Source: RFSX01 sp964591455 (GTDB lineage Bacteria > Bacteroidota > Bacteroidia > Chitinophagales > Saprospiraceae). From it: 64,000 nucleotides of DNA. Location of the stretch: assembly GCA_964591455.1 (NCBI GenBank), contig CAZQDZ010000006.1:62001-126000 (forward strand), written 5' to 3'. Shown here piece by piece: positions 7,334 through 17,800 of this stretch (position 1 is the first letter of the stretch; each line of letters begins with the position of its first letter). Under the pieces are notes generated by a model. That model did no database searches. It was given only the letters and a program-made list of their open reading frames with translations, and was not told the DNA's origin. The position numbers and the translations under genes are program-made.

Positions 7334-9325
7334 CTAATTAAACTTCAAATTATAACTATCCCATAGGTAGTCATTACAATTTTCATTGTCTATAAACATA
7401 TCTACCTGTATATCAGGATGAGTCACATAAGGTTCTATTTCTAATTCAAGATAAAAAGCACTGCCAACATTGCCATCAGCTATAAATGATTGGGTGTTTG
7501 TAACACTATCATATTGTCCTACTTCCCAACCTTGATTATTTGAAGAACTGGACACATTCCACCCTTCTCCAGTAAGTTGAATTGTGACTATTAACTCGTC
7601 ATAGAGCTCTAGGTCCATAGACACGATTCCTTCGTCTAAGGTAGCATCATTGTCTAGAACATCTCCTTTGGGGTTTATACTAACCTCTATATCATTAAAT
7701 AAACGAGAATCACGAACACCATTTACTATAGATTCTACATGAAATATTTTACAACTATAATCAAAAAGTGCTTCATAATAACCATATCCGTTCGCAGTTA
7801 ACTCGTATATATTATTATCTCCATCAGTTCTTTCAAACACATCCCATCCATAGACATCAGGAAGGACAAGATCTCCTTCTATAATATATTTGACCTCAAA
7901 ACCATCGGGTATCCACAAAGCTATTCCATAAATTTCTTGATAATCATCTAAGTAACTTGAAATGAAACTGCCATCAAATCCAAGGATATTTCTACTCTGT
8001 TCTTCCTGGAGTATCAAATTTCTAGGACCAGAAAGACTTGGCTCTATTCCATCTATCTTAATTTCTTTGACTCTAGTAGGTACTGAAGATCCATTTTCAT
8101 AAATTTCTATCCTGATTGTTCCGTCAGTAACTCCCTGGATTCTTTCTTCCAAGTTTATTTCAAAGTCTAACATGCCACTTCTCGCCGAAGTAAACTCCCT
8201 GCCACTGTCCAATAAATCCTCACTTCTATCTTCCCAGTCTCCTACATACCAACCGGTATTCATTTGGCCGATTGAATAAGACCAATGAAAACCAACAATT
8301 CTTATCTTCAAATCTGAACCCTCTTCCAAGTTAGCAGCTAACGAATAACCTTCAAAATCATCGTACACTGCCGTTTCTAAAGCTAGAAGATTAAGACCAT
8401 GTCTACCAGTTGCAGGGTAAGTAATACCAGAAGCAACTGCACAAGGTGTTTCTTGATTAAACATCTCAAGCTGCGCAGAAAAATCTGGAATACTAACCGT
8501 AATTTGTTCTCCGTTATACCAATCTTCTAAATGGTTTTTTATCGATTCAGCATTGAGACGAGAAGCTACTGAGGCCAATGATGTACAAATATTTTCATCA
8601 TCTAAAAGACCATCTTCCCTAAGGTCAAATTTGATTCTAGATACAAGAGCTGAAAGATCGCCTACAGACAAATGGCCTTGTAATATAGATGAGATGGCCA
8701 GCAATGAGGCATTGCCTTCATTATCTATTGTAATGTTTAGATCATCTAAATTACCAGAACTAGAAACTTCCTGATAGAAGACTTCCAATACTTCAGTTGC
8801 CGCTTGAGATTTTGCTTCTGTAAATGAAGATCCATTCGCTATAAGATATTCTACTCTATCTTTCTCTAAGGTTGTCAGTATATTGATATTGATAGTAGAC
8901 TCATCAGAAAGGTCTACTAAGGCAGATAAATTTAGTGGCGCATCTGAGGTGTTGCCTGTAACTTCATTATAGTAGAAGCCATTTGATCTTAGTTCTACAA
9001 AAGGAGAAACTAGATCTAGATTAGCAAAACGAAATTGCCCGATATTATTATTAATTTCTGTCGTAAAAGTTCGACCAGTAGGAGTCAAATCTTGTTCTAA
9101 CTCAAATATCGTCACATTAGTGCCGACAACATAAGGTCCTTTCTGTGAAGCGCCGGTCAATTCTTTGACCATAAAAACATCAGTTTCGCTATTTGTGTTT
9201 TCGTCTTCATTATTTGTCTCAGTAGGCTCAATGATATCTTCATCTTTAGTACAAGACTGTAAAGAGAGTCCAAAAATGATAGCTACAATAAGAAAACTAA
9301 TATTGGAATGTAGTAGTTGTTTCAT
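7334..9325 (-). CDS. Large surface lipoprotein of unknown function
   Basis: A 663-residue protein starting with a lipoprotein signal peptide (MKQLLHSNISFLIVAIIFGL, lipobox LQSC, Cys at residue 25) followed by an acidic, Asn/Glu-rich linker, the usual layout of an outer-membrane or surface lipoprotein in Bacteroidota. Next comes a conserved-looking block: GASQKGPYVVGTNVTIFELE, TGRTFTTEINNNIGQFRFAN, then NEVTG and LSALVDLSD with INILTTLEKDRVEYL. From memory the same block occurs in predicted surface proteins of Fibrobacter and Bacteroidota, but I know no function for it. The C-terminal half is beta-rich with no motif I recognise and no T9SS CTD. It is monocistronic, with 272 bases to moaC and 337 to the thioesterase. 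It interrupts the Moco genes without an obvious link. Confidence 0.85.
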   Translation of the reverse strand: MKQLLHSNISFLIVAIIFGLSLQSCTKDEDIIEPTETNNEDENTNSETDVFMVKELTGASQKGPYVVGTNVTIFELEQDLTPTGRTFTTEINNNIGQFRFANLDLVSPFVELRSNGFYYNEVTGNTSDAPLNLSALVDLSDESTININILTTLEKDRVEYLIANGSSFTEAKSQAATEVLEVFYQEVSSSGNLDDLNITIDNEGNASLLAISSILQGHLSVGDLSALVSRIKFDLREDGLLDDENICTSLASVASRLNAESIKNHLEDWYNGEQITVSIPDFSAQLEMFNQETPCAVASGITYPATGRHGLNLLALETAVYDDFEGYSLAANLEEGSDLKIRIVGFHWSYSIGQMNTGWYVGDWEDRSEDLLDSGREFTSARSGMLDFEINLEERIQGVTDGTIRIEIYENGSSVPTRVKEIKIDGIEPSLSGPRNLILQEEQSRNILGFDGSFISSYLDDYQEIYGIALWIPDGFEVKYIIEGDLVLPDVYGWDVFERTDGDNNIYELTANGYGYYEALFDYSCKIFHVESIVNGVRDSRLFNDIEVSINPKGDVLDNDATLDEGIVSMDLELYDELIVTIQLTGEGWNVSSSSNNQGWEVGQYDSVTNTQSFIADGNVGSAFYLELEIEPYVTHPDIQVDMFIDNENCNDYLWDSYNLKFN

Positions 9326-9662
9326 CGTAATTGGGATTTATTTTAGTTTTCTTACGATTGTCCAATCTCTATTCCAAAAAAAAGACAAATTGACTCTATT
9401 TTCATTTTCTAATTTCCTATTTCATCACTATTTCATTTTATGCAAACTAGCTTGCAAAAAAAAGATTTAATCAAGATTGCAAAAGAAAATAACTTAAGAC
9501 TGCTCCTATCAGTGGTTAGCAACATGGTACTTCAAAATAATACCACATTAATATTATCTTTCACCAAGGAAATACGACAGTAAAATAATAGTTAAAAATC
9601 TATCCGATTAAGACAGAAAAACCTTTAAGTAGACCACAATAAACATCCAGCTTTAAAGCCAC
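9326..9662. other. Intergenic, no gene seen
   Basis: A 337-base AT-rich spacer upstream of the lipoprotein gene and downstream of the thioesterase. Both strands are full of stops. It must hold the lipoprotein promoter, but I cannot place a convincing -7 element. Short A and T runs are present, with no clear terminator hairpin. Confidence 0.5.
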
Positions 9663-10100
9663 CTAACCTTCTATATTCAAAATCTCTTTACTACTTCTAT
9701 AGACTGTGCCTCTGAAATAGTAATAGACTTCCCCTGCTTCATTCATTACATTTACATCAAAGTCTGCGGTCTTATGTGATACATTGAGTGCGATTGCCTC
9801 AGCGTAAATAACCTCGCCCAATTGTGCAGATTTAGAATAAGTCATACTGCCATTAATAGAGACGGCTAACCTTCCATAGGAATTGGACGCAAAGGCAAAG
9901 GCGCTATCGGCAAAAGTAAAAGCAATACCACCATGAAGAATTCCATAGCCATTAAGCATTTCTTTTCGTATAGTCATCTGTAACTTGCAATGACCTTCTT
10001 TTATAAAAACAGGAGATGCTTCAAGCCATTGTGTACAATAATCTTTCTCCATCATTTTCTCATAGACAGCAACAGCGAGTTTATTCTTATCTTCCATCAT
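9663..10100 (-). CDS. PaaI-type hotdog-fold acyl-CoA thioesterase
   Basis: PaaI-family thioesterases hydrolyse (hydroxy)phenylacetyl-CoA and related acyl-CoAs in the cytoplasm. The core motif GYGILHGGIAFTFADSAFAF is present, with the expected HGG and catalytic Asp, followed by NGSMTYSKSAQLGEVIYAEA and the last strand VYYYFRGTVYR. An ATG at 10178 gives 171 residues, but its first 26 residues are hydrophobic, overlap moeA and have no family counterpart. The ATG at 10100 (MMEDKNKL) gives 145 residues, the usual length, and leaves a 49-base gap after moeA. It is the last gene of moaA-moeA-thioesterase, which could be coincidental co-transcription. The substrate is not determined by sequence. Confidence 0.87.
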   Translation of the reverse strand: MMEDKNKLAVAVYEKMMEKDYCTQWLEASPVFIKEGHCKLQMTIRKEMLNGYGILHGGIAFTFADSAFAFASNSYGRLAVSINGSMTYSKSAQLGEVIYAEAIALNVSHKTADFDVNVMNEAGEVYYYFRGTVYRSSKEILNIEG

Positions 10101-10149
10101 ACCTGTAATATGTGAGTAAGTTATAAGGATTGTTTTATCGAAAAGTAAT

Positions 10150-11334
10150 CTAAGTCTTGAGAAAAGGAAAGCTTTCACCTTTTTTAAATATTTCTCGTCT
10201 GCTTGGCAACTCTACCAATCCATTGGTTTGTCTAAGATTTATAAAATCTCCTGAACCATTACCAGGATAAGGCTGGGCCATAATCTGTCCACTCTCATTT
10301 GTCGTCAATGCCACAGGCAAAAAGTAATGCAAGTCAGGCTTGAAGGTAACATCCGATGACAACATTGCATATGTGACTCGTTCCTTATTTACGCCTAAAG
10401 TTGACCGTAGCCAATGCTCAATATACTTCTTAGCACAAACGAAACTTGATACAGGATTACCAGGTAGCCCAAAGACGACGGTGTTTACATTTCTGCCGAA
10501 CCACAACGGCTTCCCTGGACGTTGTTTAATTTTATGAAAGATTTCTTTGATACCTAAGGTCCTTAAAGCTTCTGGTATAAAATCAAACTTGCCTTTGGAT
10601 ACACCACCAGAGAGGACGACCAAGTCATCATTCTGTATAACATTACCTAGCTTCTCTAAAATGACTTCCTTGTCATCGGGCAGGTGTAACAAGTTAGCGT
10701 TGATCCCCCATTTAGCTAATAGAGCAGCAACTGTATAAGAATTAGATTTTCTAATCTGATGTGTAAGTGGAGTTTTATGTACATCTACCAATTCATCTCC
10801 AGTAGAAATAATAGTCACAGTAGGTAAGGTCGCCACTTCGAGCTCTGACTTACCTAAACTGGCAGCTATGGCTAATTCTTGTGTTCTTATACGCGTACCT
10901 GGATGTATAAGCTCCAAATCTGCAGGCATGTCGGATCCTTCAAAATGTACATTCTGGTCCTTATTTATAGGGACATTGATAGAAGCAAAATCATTCTCTA
11001 TACTCAGGTCTTCATATCTTATAACAGTATCGGTCCCTGCAGGTAGTACTGCCCCCGTCATCACCTCCAGACAAGAATTCGCATCCTTTAGTGTCATTTG
11101 CGGTGCACCTGCTGCTGCAATACCTTCTATTCTTATTTTATCTCTAGAGATCAAGCCATCAAAGTTGACAGAGATACCATCCATAGTGACTCTATGATAG
11201 GGTGGAATAGGTCTGTCCGTCTTTATGGTTTCTGCCAGTATGCGATCGATGGCTGCATGAAAAGAAATACTCTCTGTTCCTAGTTCAGATCTATTCTGAG
11301 TAATAAGATCTAAGGCTTCTTGTACTGTAATCAT
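10150..11334 (-). CDS. moeA: Molybdopterin molybdenumtransferase MoeA
   Basis: MoeA inserts molybdate into adenylylated molybdopterin, the final step giving Moco. At 394 residues the length is typical. Features seen: the N-terminal ISFHAAIDRILAETIKTDRP and YHRVTMDGISV; the MoCF-fold domain with STGDELVDV at about 180, SGGVSKGKFDFIPEAL at about 247 and FGLPGNPVSSFVCAKKYI at about 290; and a beta-barrel C-terminal domain IV ending in NGLVELPSRREIFKKG. Its ATG shares one base with the moaA TAA stop (TAATG), which indicates translational coupling. There is no fused MobB or MoaB part. Confidence 0.97.
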   Translation of the reverse strand: MITVQEALDLITQNRSELGTESISFHAAIDRILAETIKTDRPIPPYHRVTMDGISVNFDGLISRDKIRIEGIAAAGAPQMTLKDANSCLEVMTGAVLPAGTDTVIRYEDLSIENDFASINVPINKDQNVHFEGSDMPADLELIHPGTRIRTQELAIAASLGKSELEVATLPTVTIISTGDELVDVHKTPLTHQIRKSNSYTVAALLAKWGINANLLHLPDDKEVILEKLGNVIQNDDLVVLSGGVSKGKFDFIPEALRTLGIKEIFHKIKQRPGKPLWFGRNVNTVVFGLPGNPVSSFVCAKKYIEHWLRSTLGVNKERVTYAMLSSDVTFKPDLHYFLPVALTTNESGQIMAQPYPGNGSGDFINLRQTNGLVELPSRREIFKKGESFPFLKT

Positions 11335-12311
11335 TAGCCTCCTATTGTAGACATGGATTCGGAAACGTGTTGCGATCGATTGCGTTCTGCTTCATATCCA
11401 TCTTTGCTTTTCATGGACAAGGCTTGCTTTATGATATCGAGGACCTGTGCATCAGTAGCGCCATTACGCATGAAATCTCTTATATTAAATACCCCTTGGT
11501 CATATAAGCAAGTCTTAAACAAGCCTTGTGCTGTAATCCTAATACGGTTGCAACTGCCACAGAAACTTCTGGTAAAAGCCGGTATGACACCAAAGCTTCC
11601 TTTATGCTCTTTGACTTTATAATTCATAGAGGTAGAATACTTGGGATCTTGCAGTTTTTCTATTTCAGGATATTGGGATTGGATATGTTCCATTATTCTA
11701 AGATAATTCCATTCTAAAGTAGGCATGCTCTGATCACCATTAAAAGGCATCTCTTCTATGAATCGGACAGATACTTTGTTCTCTCTTGTCATTTCTATAA
11801 AAGGAAGAATGTCTTCAGTATTCTTTCCATCCATGACGACACAATTAAGCCTAAGGTCTAAGTCTCTTTTCATCATCTCCTTTATGCAGGCCATCACATC
11901 ATCAAATACATCTCTTCTAGTTACTTCATTGAATCTTTCTTTATCAAGACTATCGATACTGATGTTAAAGGACTTGATACCCATACTTAGCAATTCATCC
12001 AGATGCTGAGCTGTCAGTGTTGCATTGGAAGTAATGGCTACTTTATCTATTCCTTTAGTTAGTGTAAGCTCTTTAAGTAGGTAGATGATGTCTTTTCTAA
12101 GGAAAGGCTCTCCTCCAGTGATTCTGATTTTATTGACACCTTCCTTAGCTAGCACCTGTGCTACACGCAGCATTTCCTCGTAACTGAGTAACTCTTTTTT
12201 TTTGACGAATGTCATATTCTCAGGCATACAGTAGGTGCAGCGCAGATTGCATTTATCAGTGACTGCAAGTCTGAGATAATTGACAGGGCGGTTATGTTTG
12301 TCTATGAGCAA
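11334..12311 (-). CDS. moaA: GTP 3',8-cyclase MoaA (radical SAM)
   Basis: MoaA uses S-adenosylmethionine and two 4Fe-4S clusters to convert GTP to 3',8-cyclo-7,8-dihydro-GTP, the first Moco step. The 325-residue protein has the radical SAM motif CNLRCTYC at about residues 20-27, the SAM-binding RITGGEPFLRKD near 63, and the second-cluster cysteines in SFCGSCNRIRITAQGLFKTC at about 252-271. It ends in Gly-Gly (STIGG), the double glycine needed for activity in this family. It heads the moaA-moeA-thioesterase transcript. The divergent mocA-like gene starts only 50 bases away, so both promoters must overlap or lie within neighbouring coding sequence. Confidence 0.98.
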   Translation of the reverse strand: MLIDKHNRPVNYLRLAVTDKCNLRCTYCMPENMTFVKKKELLSYEEMLRVAQVLAKEGVNKIRITGGEPFLRKDIIYLLKELTLTKGIDKVAITSNATLTAQHLDELLSMGIKSFNISIDSLDKERFNEVTRRDVFDDVMACIKEMMKRDLDLRLNCVVMDGKNTEDILPFIEMTRENKVSVRFIEEMPFNGDQSMPTLEWNYLRIMEHIQSQYPEIEKLQDPKYSTSMNYKVKEHKGSFGVIPAFTRSFCGSCNRIRITAQGLFKTCLYDQGVFNIRDFMRNGATDAQVLDIIKQALSMKSKDGYEAERNRSQHVSESMSTIGG

Positions 12312-12361
12312 GTTGGCTGAATAGGTATTTAAATTAAAAACAATATTTTTATCGCTAAGGT

Positions 12362-12949
12362 TTGAAAATATCAGGAATCATATTAGCTGCTGGTGCTTCT
12401 ACCAGAATGACAAAGTACAAACAATTGCTCAGATTCAAAGGTGAATCCTTGCTGAAAGCAATTGTACACAAATGTCGACAATTAGAACTGAATGAGATCG
12501 TATGTATTACTGGTTATTTAGATCATGAACTCAGGGCTGAGGCTATGAATGAGGGTATAACATTTATTCATAATATGAAACATAAAGAAGGAATGCTGGG
12601 CAGTCTGCAGCTAGGAATAAACCATGTGAATGATTCTTCAGCAGATGCCGCTTTAGTACTACTTACTGATCAACCGCTTATACCTCTCAGGCATTACCAA
12701 TCTATGATTTCTACAATGGTAGAGCATGAGGCCCAACTGGTAGCGACAAGTTATAATGAGATAATAGGAGTACCTGCAATATATACTAGACAATATTTTC
12801 AAGAGATAATGGCTTTAGAAAATAACCGCTCAGCCAAGTCTGTTCTAAAGCAACATAGGGATGAATTGATCGCTATAAAATGCACAGAAGCTGGTATAGA
12901 TGTAGATACCGACGAAGACTATCAAAACCTACTGGACCAATATGAGTGA
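12362..12949 (+). CDS. MocA-like molybdenum cofactor nucleotidyltransferase
   Basis: A 195-residue MobA-like NTP transferase. The N-terminus SGIILAAGASTRMTKYKQLL is the nucleotide-binding loop, and LLTDQPLIP at about 100-108 carries the metal-binding Asp. GVPAIYTRQYFQEI and the C-terminal DVDTDEDYQNL are typical of the MocA/YgfJ branch, which makes molybdopterin cytosine dinucleotide for xanthine-dehydrogenase-type enzymes. MobA proper uses LAGGxSxRMGxDK, which is not what is seen here. The frame can only start at TTG (12362), because no ATG or GTG precedes the glycine loop and the family N-terminus begins right there. The next gene overlaps its 3' end by 8 bases. CTP specificity is inferred from family resemblance. 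Confidence 0.85.
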   Translation: MKISGIILAAGASTRMTKYKQLLRFKGESLLKAIVHKCRQLELNEIVCITGYLDHELRAEAMNEGITFIHNMKHKEGMLGSLQLGINHVNDSSADAALVLLTDQPLIPLRHYQSMISTMVEHEAQLVATSYNEIIGVPAIYTRQYFQEIMALENNRSAKSVLKQHRDELIAIKCTEAGIDVDTDEDYQNLLDQYE

Positions 12950-13994
12950 CAGATATTCTAGACAAATATTACTTTCTGAGGTAGGGCAAAAAGGTCAGTC
13001 CAAATTAGCTAAAAGCCATGTCGCAGTCGTAGGATGTGGAGGCCTGGGGGCCATAGCTGCATCCTATCTTGCAGGAGCAGGAGTAGGGACACTGACACTT
13101 ATAGATGGCGATCAGCCAGATGTCTCCAATGTGCATAGACAGATATTATATATCGGTGATGAAGGTGAAGCTAAGTCTATAGTATTGAAAAATAAGTTGC
13201 ACAGGCTTAATCCTGATATCAAAATACATACATCATCGCACTATTTGACTAAGACGAATATAGATGAACATCTTACAGGTGTGGATCTCATAATGGAATG
13301 CACCGATGATATAATGTGCAAGTACTTAGTCAATGACTTTGCTGTATTAGAGCAGACGCCACTCGTCTATGGTGCCATACACAAATTTGAGGGCTATGTC
13401 TCTACGTTTATAAATCAAGCAGAATCTGATATACACCTCAGAGATTTGTTTCCGTATCCAGATGAGACGATTCCAACATGTTCAGAAGTTGGTGTATTAA
13501 ATACCATTGCTGGACTTATCGGTCTGCTTCAATCCAATGAAGTGCTTAAAGTCATACTTGGAATAGGTGAACCATTAATTGGAAAATTATTGACTTATGA
13601 CTGTCTCACAAATAGACAATTGATCCTTAAAATGAATAAGACCTGGAATGAGGATATGGAGGAATTATTCGAAAAGACCAGTTATCTGCCTTTGGATTGT
13701 TCTATGGTGCCAGACTTGAATATTGAAGAACTATTATCTAATAGAGAACAATTCTCTTTAGTATCTGTGCTGTCAAAAGAAGAACATCATGCCATAGACA
13801 AACAAACCACTCATCTTCCAAATATTGAATTGGAGCAAGTCGAGCTACTGTCAAAAGGCTTACCCATAGTCCTTTATTGCAAGACTGGTCGTGTATCTAA
13901 GACGCTTGCTGCAAAGTTGATGGAAGAGAAAGCTGGACTAGAAATATATAGTTTGAAGGGTGGACTTAAGGGGTATAGAAAGTATAAGAGTTGA
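12942..13994 (+). CDS. MoeB/ThiF-type adenylyltransferase with C-terminal rhodanese domain
   Basis: E1-like enzyme expected to adenylate the C-terminal Gly-Gly of MoaD (or ThiS) so that sulfur can be loaded. Visible parts: RYSRQILLSEVGQKGQSKLA at the N-terminus, the ATP-binding VAVVGCGGLGAIAASYLAGA at about 27-46, NVHRQILY, DDIMCKYLVND, and the conserved Cys in IPTCSEVGVLNTIAGLIG at about residue 178. Residues ~250-350 form a shortened rhodanese domain with the active-site loop YCKTGRVSKTLAAKL (Cys near 311) that could supply the sulfur. The two CxxC pairs that hold zinc in E. coli MoeB are absent: the first is replaced by HLRDLFP and no second pair is visible. The 8-base overlap with the mocA-like gene implies coupling. 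The MoaD partner is at 22448-22684. Confidence 0.88.
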   Translation: MSDRYSRQILLSEVGQKGQSKLAKSHVAVVGCGGLGAIAASYLAGAGVGTLTLIDGDQPDVSNVHRQILYIGDEGEAKSIVLKNKLHRLNPDIKIHTSSHYLTKTNIDEHLTGVDLIMECTDDIMCKYLVNDFAVLEQTPLVYGAIHKFEGYVSTFINQAESDIHLRDLFPYPDETIPTCSEVGVLNTIAGLIGLLQSNEVLKVILGIGEPLIGKLLTYDCLTNRQLILKMNKTWNEDMEELFEKTSYLPLDCSMVPDLNIEELLSNREQFSLVSVLSKEEHHAIDKQTTHLPNIELEQVELLSKGLPIVLYCKTGRVSKTLAAKLMEEKAGLEIYSLKGGLKGYRKYKS

Positions 13995-14027
13995 GTTAAG
14001 GAAATTAAAATCTGTGTAAGTTTTAAA

Positions 14028-14495
14028 ATGAAGACTACCACATTTAGTAGTATCCAAGATATGCAGTCCTATCTAAATCAAGAGGTAGGGGTCAGTGATT
14101 GGATGACTAAATCTCAAGAAGACATTGATGCTTTTGCTAAGCTTACTAAAGATGAGCAGTGGATACATGTCGACCCTGAAAGATGTGCAAAAGAATCACC
14201 ATTCAAAACGACAATAGCACATGGATTTCATTTGCTTTCTTATGCCTCATATTTAGCTGAAAGCTGCATGACTTTCAATGGTATCAAGATGGGTATGAAT
14301 TATGGATTTGATAAAATTAGGTTTGTCAATCCTGTTCCCGTAAATTCTCTAATCAGAGCAGGATTTACTCTGCATGATATTCAGCACAACCTCGAACAAT
14401 CTAGCACTAGAGTCAAATGGCAATTGACGATTGAGGTAAAAGACAGTCATAAGCCTGCCATAGTCGCTGAGTGGATCAATTATTTTTTGAGTTGA
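14028..14495 (+). CDS. MaoC-like (NodN-type) hotdog dehydratase
   Basis: A 155-residue single hotdog-fold protein of the MaoC/NodN group, enzymes that hydrate enoyl-CoA or related acyl thioesters. The hydratase region is visible as FAKLTKDEQWIHVDPERCAK (Asp and His at about 45-50), followed by TTIAHGFHLLSYASYLAE with the conserved HGF motif. The C-terminal strands read NYGFDKIRFVNPVPVNSLIR. It begins 33 bases after the moeB-like gene and may be in the same transcript. No other fatty-acid gene is near except the PaaI-type thioesterase at 9663-10100. The actual substrate is unknown. Confidence 0.87.
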   Translation: MKTTTFSSIQDMQSYLNQEVGVSDWMTKSQEDIDAFAKLTKDEQWIHVDPERCAKESPFKTTIAHGFHLLSYASYLAESCMTFNGIKMGMNYGFDKIRFVNPVPVNSLIRAGFTLHDIQHNLEQSSTRVKWQLTIEVKDSHKPAIVAEWINYFLS

Positions 14496-14873
14496 CAAAC
14501 TCAGATAATCGTCGAAATAATTGGAAGTTATAATGCAAGTGGAAATGACACCACTGATATCATAGATTTACATGGATTGTAACTATGTGTTGGAAAGAGA
14601 TTTGACAAAATAAACTTCTTGTAGGCCGCAAATTGAGTTAGCGCATTAAGCTAGTACCAATTCTCCAAATATTTTAACAATAAAAAATATAATAGTAACA
14701 CACTTTCCAAAATCTATAATTAACACCATTATTTATAGTGACTGATCTTAATATCGCTGTCCTATTTATACTGTTCCGGCATTTGCAAGACTCTTTGACT
14801 AATTTGCTGTGTGCTGGAGCTATATAACTTTAAACTCTATACACATATGCTAATGCACCCTTGCCACAAGACA
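14496..14873. other. Intergenic/leader region upstream of the CotH-type gene
   Basis: A stretch of 378 bases between the MaoC-like stop and the chosen CotH-protein ATG. Immediately after the MaoC TGA the same frame stays open for about 31 codons (to the TAA at about 14579) without a start codon. A GTG-initiated frame from 14811 runs into the CotH protein but is not preferred. No hairpin terminator or clear promoter was found. Confidence 0.45.
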
Positions 14874-17800
14874 ATGGCTAAGATTTGTCTTGACACTTCA
14901 AAATTTGTATCACTACTCTATACTTTCTTATTAGTCTTAGGGTATTCGACCCAAGCTTCAGCGCAGATTATCGATGTGAAGCTTGATTTTTCAGAAAAAA
15001 GAGGCTTCTATGATGCCCCATTTAATCTGACTATTACTGCTACTGACCCCAATGCTACTATTAGATATACACTAGACGGAAAAGAACCTACGCCAAGATC
15101 AGGTATCATCTACAATGGCAGCATTCCAGTAGAAACCACAACAGTTCTTAGAGCAATAGGATACATACCGGGAGTGGATACTTCTAAGCTGTATACACAT
15201 TCATATCTCTATATAGAGGATGTCATAAACCAACCTAGAAACATCAGTGGCTGGCCTAACAATCGTTATGACTTAGGTGGAAGTGGTACTGCCACACATG
15301 ATTATCAGATGGATCCAGATATCGTCAATTCTTCTAGATACAGAGCCGACCTTATACAAGGAATGATGGACATCCCAAGTATGTCCATCGTTATGCCTAG
15401 AGGTGATTTCTGGGAAATCTATGATGGAGAAGTAGAGAGAAAGATGTCTGTAGAGCTACTGTACCCTGAAGATCCGAGCCTGAACGAACAAGAAGATGGC
15501 GGTATAGAACCACATAGTCATCATAGACTGAAACGTTCTATGAGATTATCATTCAAAGAAAGATATGGTGCCAAAGACTGGGACTCAGATATATTTAGAA
15601 ATGCAGCAGTAGGATCAGAAACAGCAGAGAACGAATTTGACAGGATAGTCCTAAGAGCAGGAAACAACCGAGCATGGTCTAGAAACTGGAACGAAGACAG
15701 GACGGCTTTTACAAGAGACGAGTGGTTCAGACAATCACAGATTGCCGCCTCGGGCATAGGGTCTCACGGTACCTTTGTGCACCTCTATGTGAATGGACTT
15801 TATTGGGGATTATACAATCCTATAGAAAGACCAGATGAATCCTTTACATCTACTTATCTTGGAGGAAACAAGGATGATTGGTTTGCTATTAGTCATGCAG
15901 GTATCCGATCAGGCAACAGAAGTCGATATGACTATCTGATCAATACCCTTCTTAATAGAAATTTGAATAATCAAGGTAATTATAATGAGCTTAAAGAATA
16001 TCTTGATGTAGAACAATTCTTAGACTATATCTTATTGTCTTGGATGACAGGAGTACAAGATTGGCCTGGTAATAACTGGTGGGCAGGAAGTAGCACGACA
16101 CCTGCTGGACCACTAATGTATTTCGGTTGGGATAACGAATGGTCATGGGATGTGACGAGGAATGCAAATAATGGCGCTTGGGTACATCCTGATTTTAGAG
16201 CCAATGATAGTGGAGGAAGAAATTCTGCTTTTGTCTTTAATAGAGCTAAACGGAGCAATGAGTTTATGATGACCCTTGCAGATAGAGTATATGACATTTG
16301 CTTTAATGATGGAGCGGTTACAGATGAGAATTCTCGAGAAAGATGGTCAGCTCTCAATAATCAAATCGAGAATGCAGTAGTAGCAGAATCTGCAAGATGG
16401 GGTGATGGTCTGAACGATGGTGTCACAAGAACCAGAGACCAACACTGGAGAAATGAAGTGCAGCGAGTAGATGGTCTTATGAATGGAAATGTCGATCGAT
16501 TGATTACTGCATTAATTCGAGAAGGGTATTATCCTACTATTGATCCACCACTTTTCCTTAATAATAATCAAGCCATAGAAGTAAAAAAAATATCAGTAGA
16601 CGGTGGGTATACTGTAGAACTGGACAATCCTAATGGAGCTGGTCAAATTTACTATACTACTGATGGTACTGACCCAAGGCTACAAGGAGGAGCAGTAGCT
16701 TCTACAGCTAGATTATATTCTAATCAAGACCTTGTTATGAATCAAGCCACTACCTTGATGGCAAGAGTTCTGCAAAACAATCAATGGAGTGCGCTGCACC
16801 GATTAGACTTAAATGTAAATCAGGATCTCAGTTGGATAAAGCTGACAGAGATAATGTACAACCCTGATGAATATGTGTCAAATGGAGACACGATTAACGA
16901 TACAGAATTAGAGTTTCTTGAGATTAAAAACACTAGCAACTCAATTACTTTAGACATTAGCGGATTGCAAATAACAGATGGTGTGGATTATACGTTCCCT
17001 GTAGGTACAGTAATTAGACCTCAGAGCTTTATAGTCTTAGCTAGTAATGCTGAAGCTTTGGCACAGAAATGTCCTGGTATTAATATTTTTGGAGAATATT
17101 CTGGCCAGTTAAGTAACGGTGGTGAGAATATAGAATTTACAGCCTTCGATGGCGAAGTAATTATTGCCATAGAATATGACGACCAAGATCAATGGCCTAC
17201 TGAAGCAGATGGAGAAGGTTTTTCATTGGTTTCTAGTGTAAATAATCCGGTCGGAGATCAGAACAGCTATTTATATTGGAAAGCATCTGCTGACAATGTC
17301 TGTGGTTCTCCTAATGCAGATGAAATTGATTGTAATCAGAATAGTCCAGACTCTGATAATGATGGCATCTGTGATAGTCAGGATCCTTGTCCTAACTTTG
17401 ATAATAATCTAATAGGCAGAGCCTGTAATGATGGAGACCCTTGTACTACAGGTGATGTATACACTAGTGATTGTGGATGTGCAGGAGAATTTCAAGATTC
17501 TGACAATGATGGAATCTGCGATGCTCAAGATACTTGCGATGAAAATCTAGCAGGGCAGTCGTGCAATGATGGCGATATCTGCACAATCAATGATACTTAT
17601 AACTCCAATTGTGAATGCATAGGTACTTACGTGGATGAAGACCAAGACGGCATTTGTGATGCAGTAGATGATTGTGTTTTTGGAAATAGCATATTAGATG
17701 AAAGTTTCACCAATGGCTTAGGATCTTTTTCTGAGGTATCAGGAGCTTTTTCTACACCAATGCCAGTATATGAGAACCTCATTATCAGAAATGGTTCTGT

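Noticed and set aside
10101..10178. Upstream ATG of the thioesterase gene as the true start
   Set aside because: It would add 26 hydrophobic residues not found in PaaI proteins and overlap moeA; the ATG at 10100 fits the family.
14496..14581. In-frame extension after the MaoC-like stop as part of that gene
   Set aside because: The MaoC-like protein already has full family length. The following 31 codons have no start and no recognisable motif.
14811..14873. GTG or earlier ATG starts for the CotH-type protein
   Set aside because: They lengthen the n-region of the signal peptide with His/Cys-rich sequence. The ATG at 14874 gives a standard signal peptide, though 14853 cannot be excluded.
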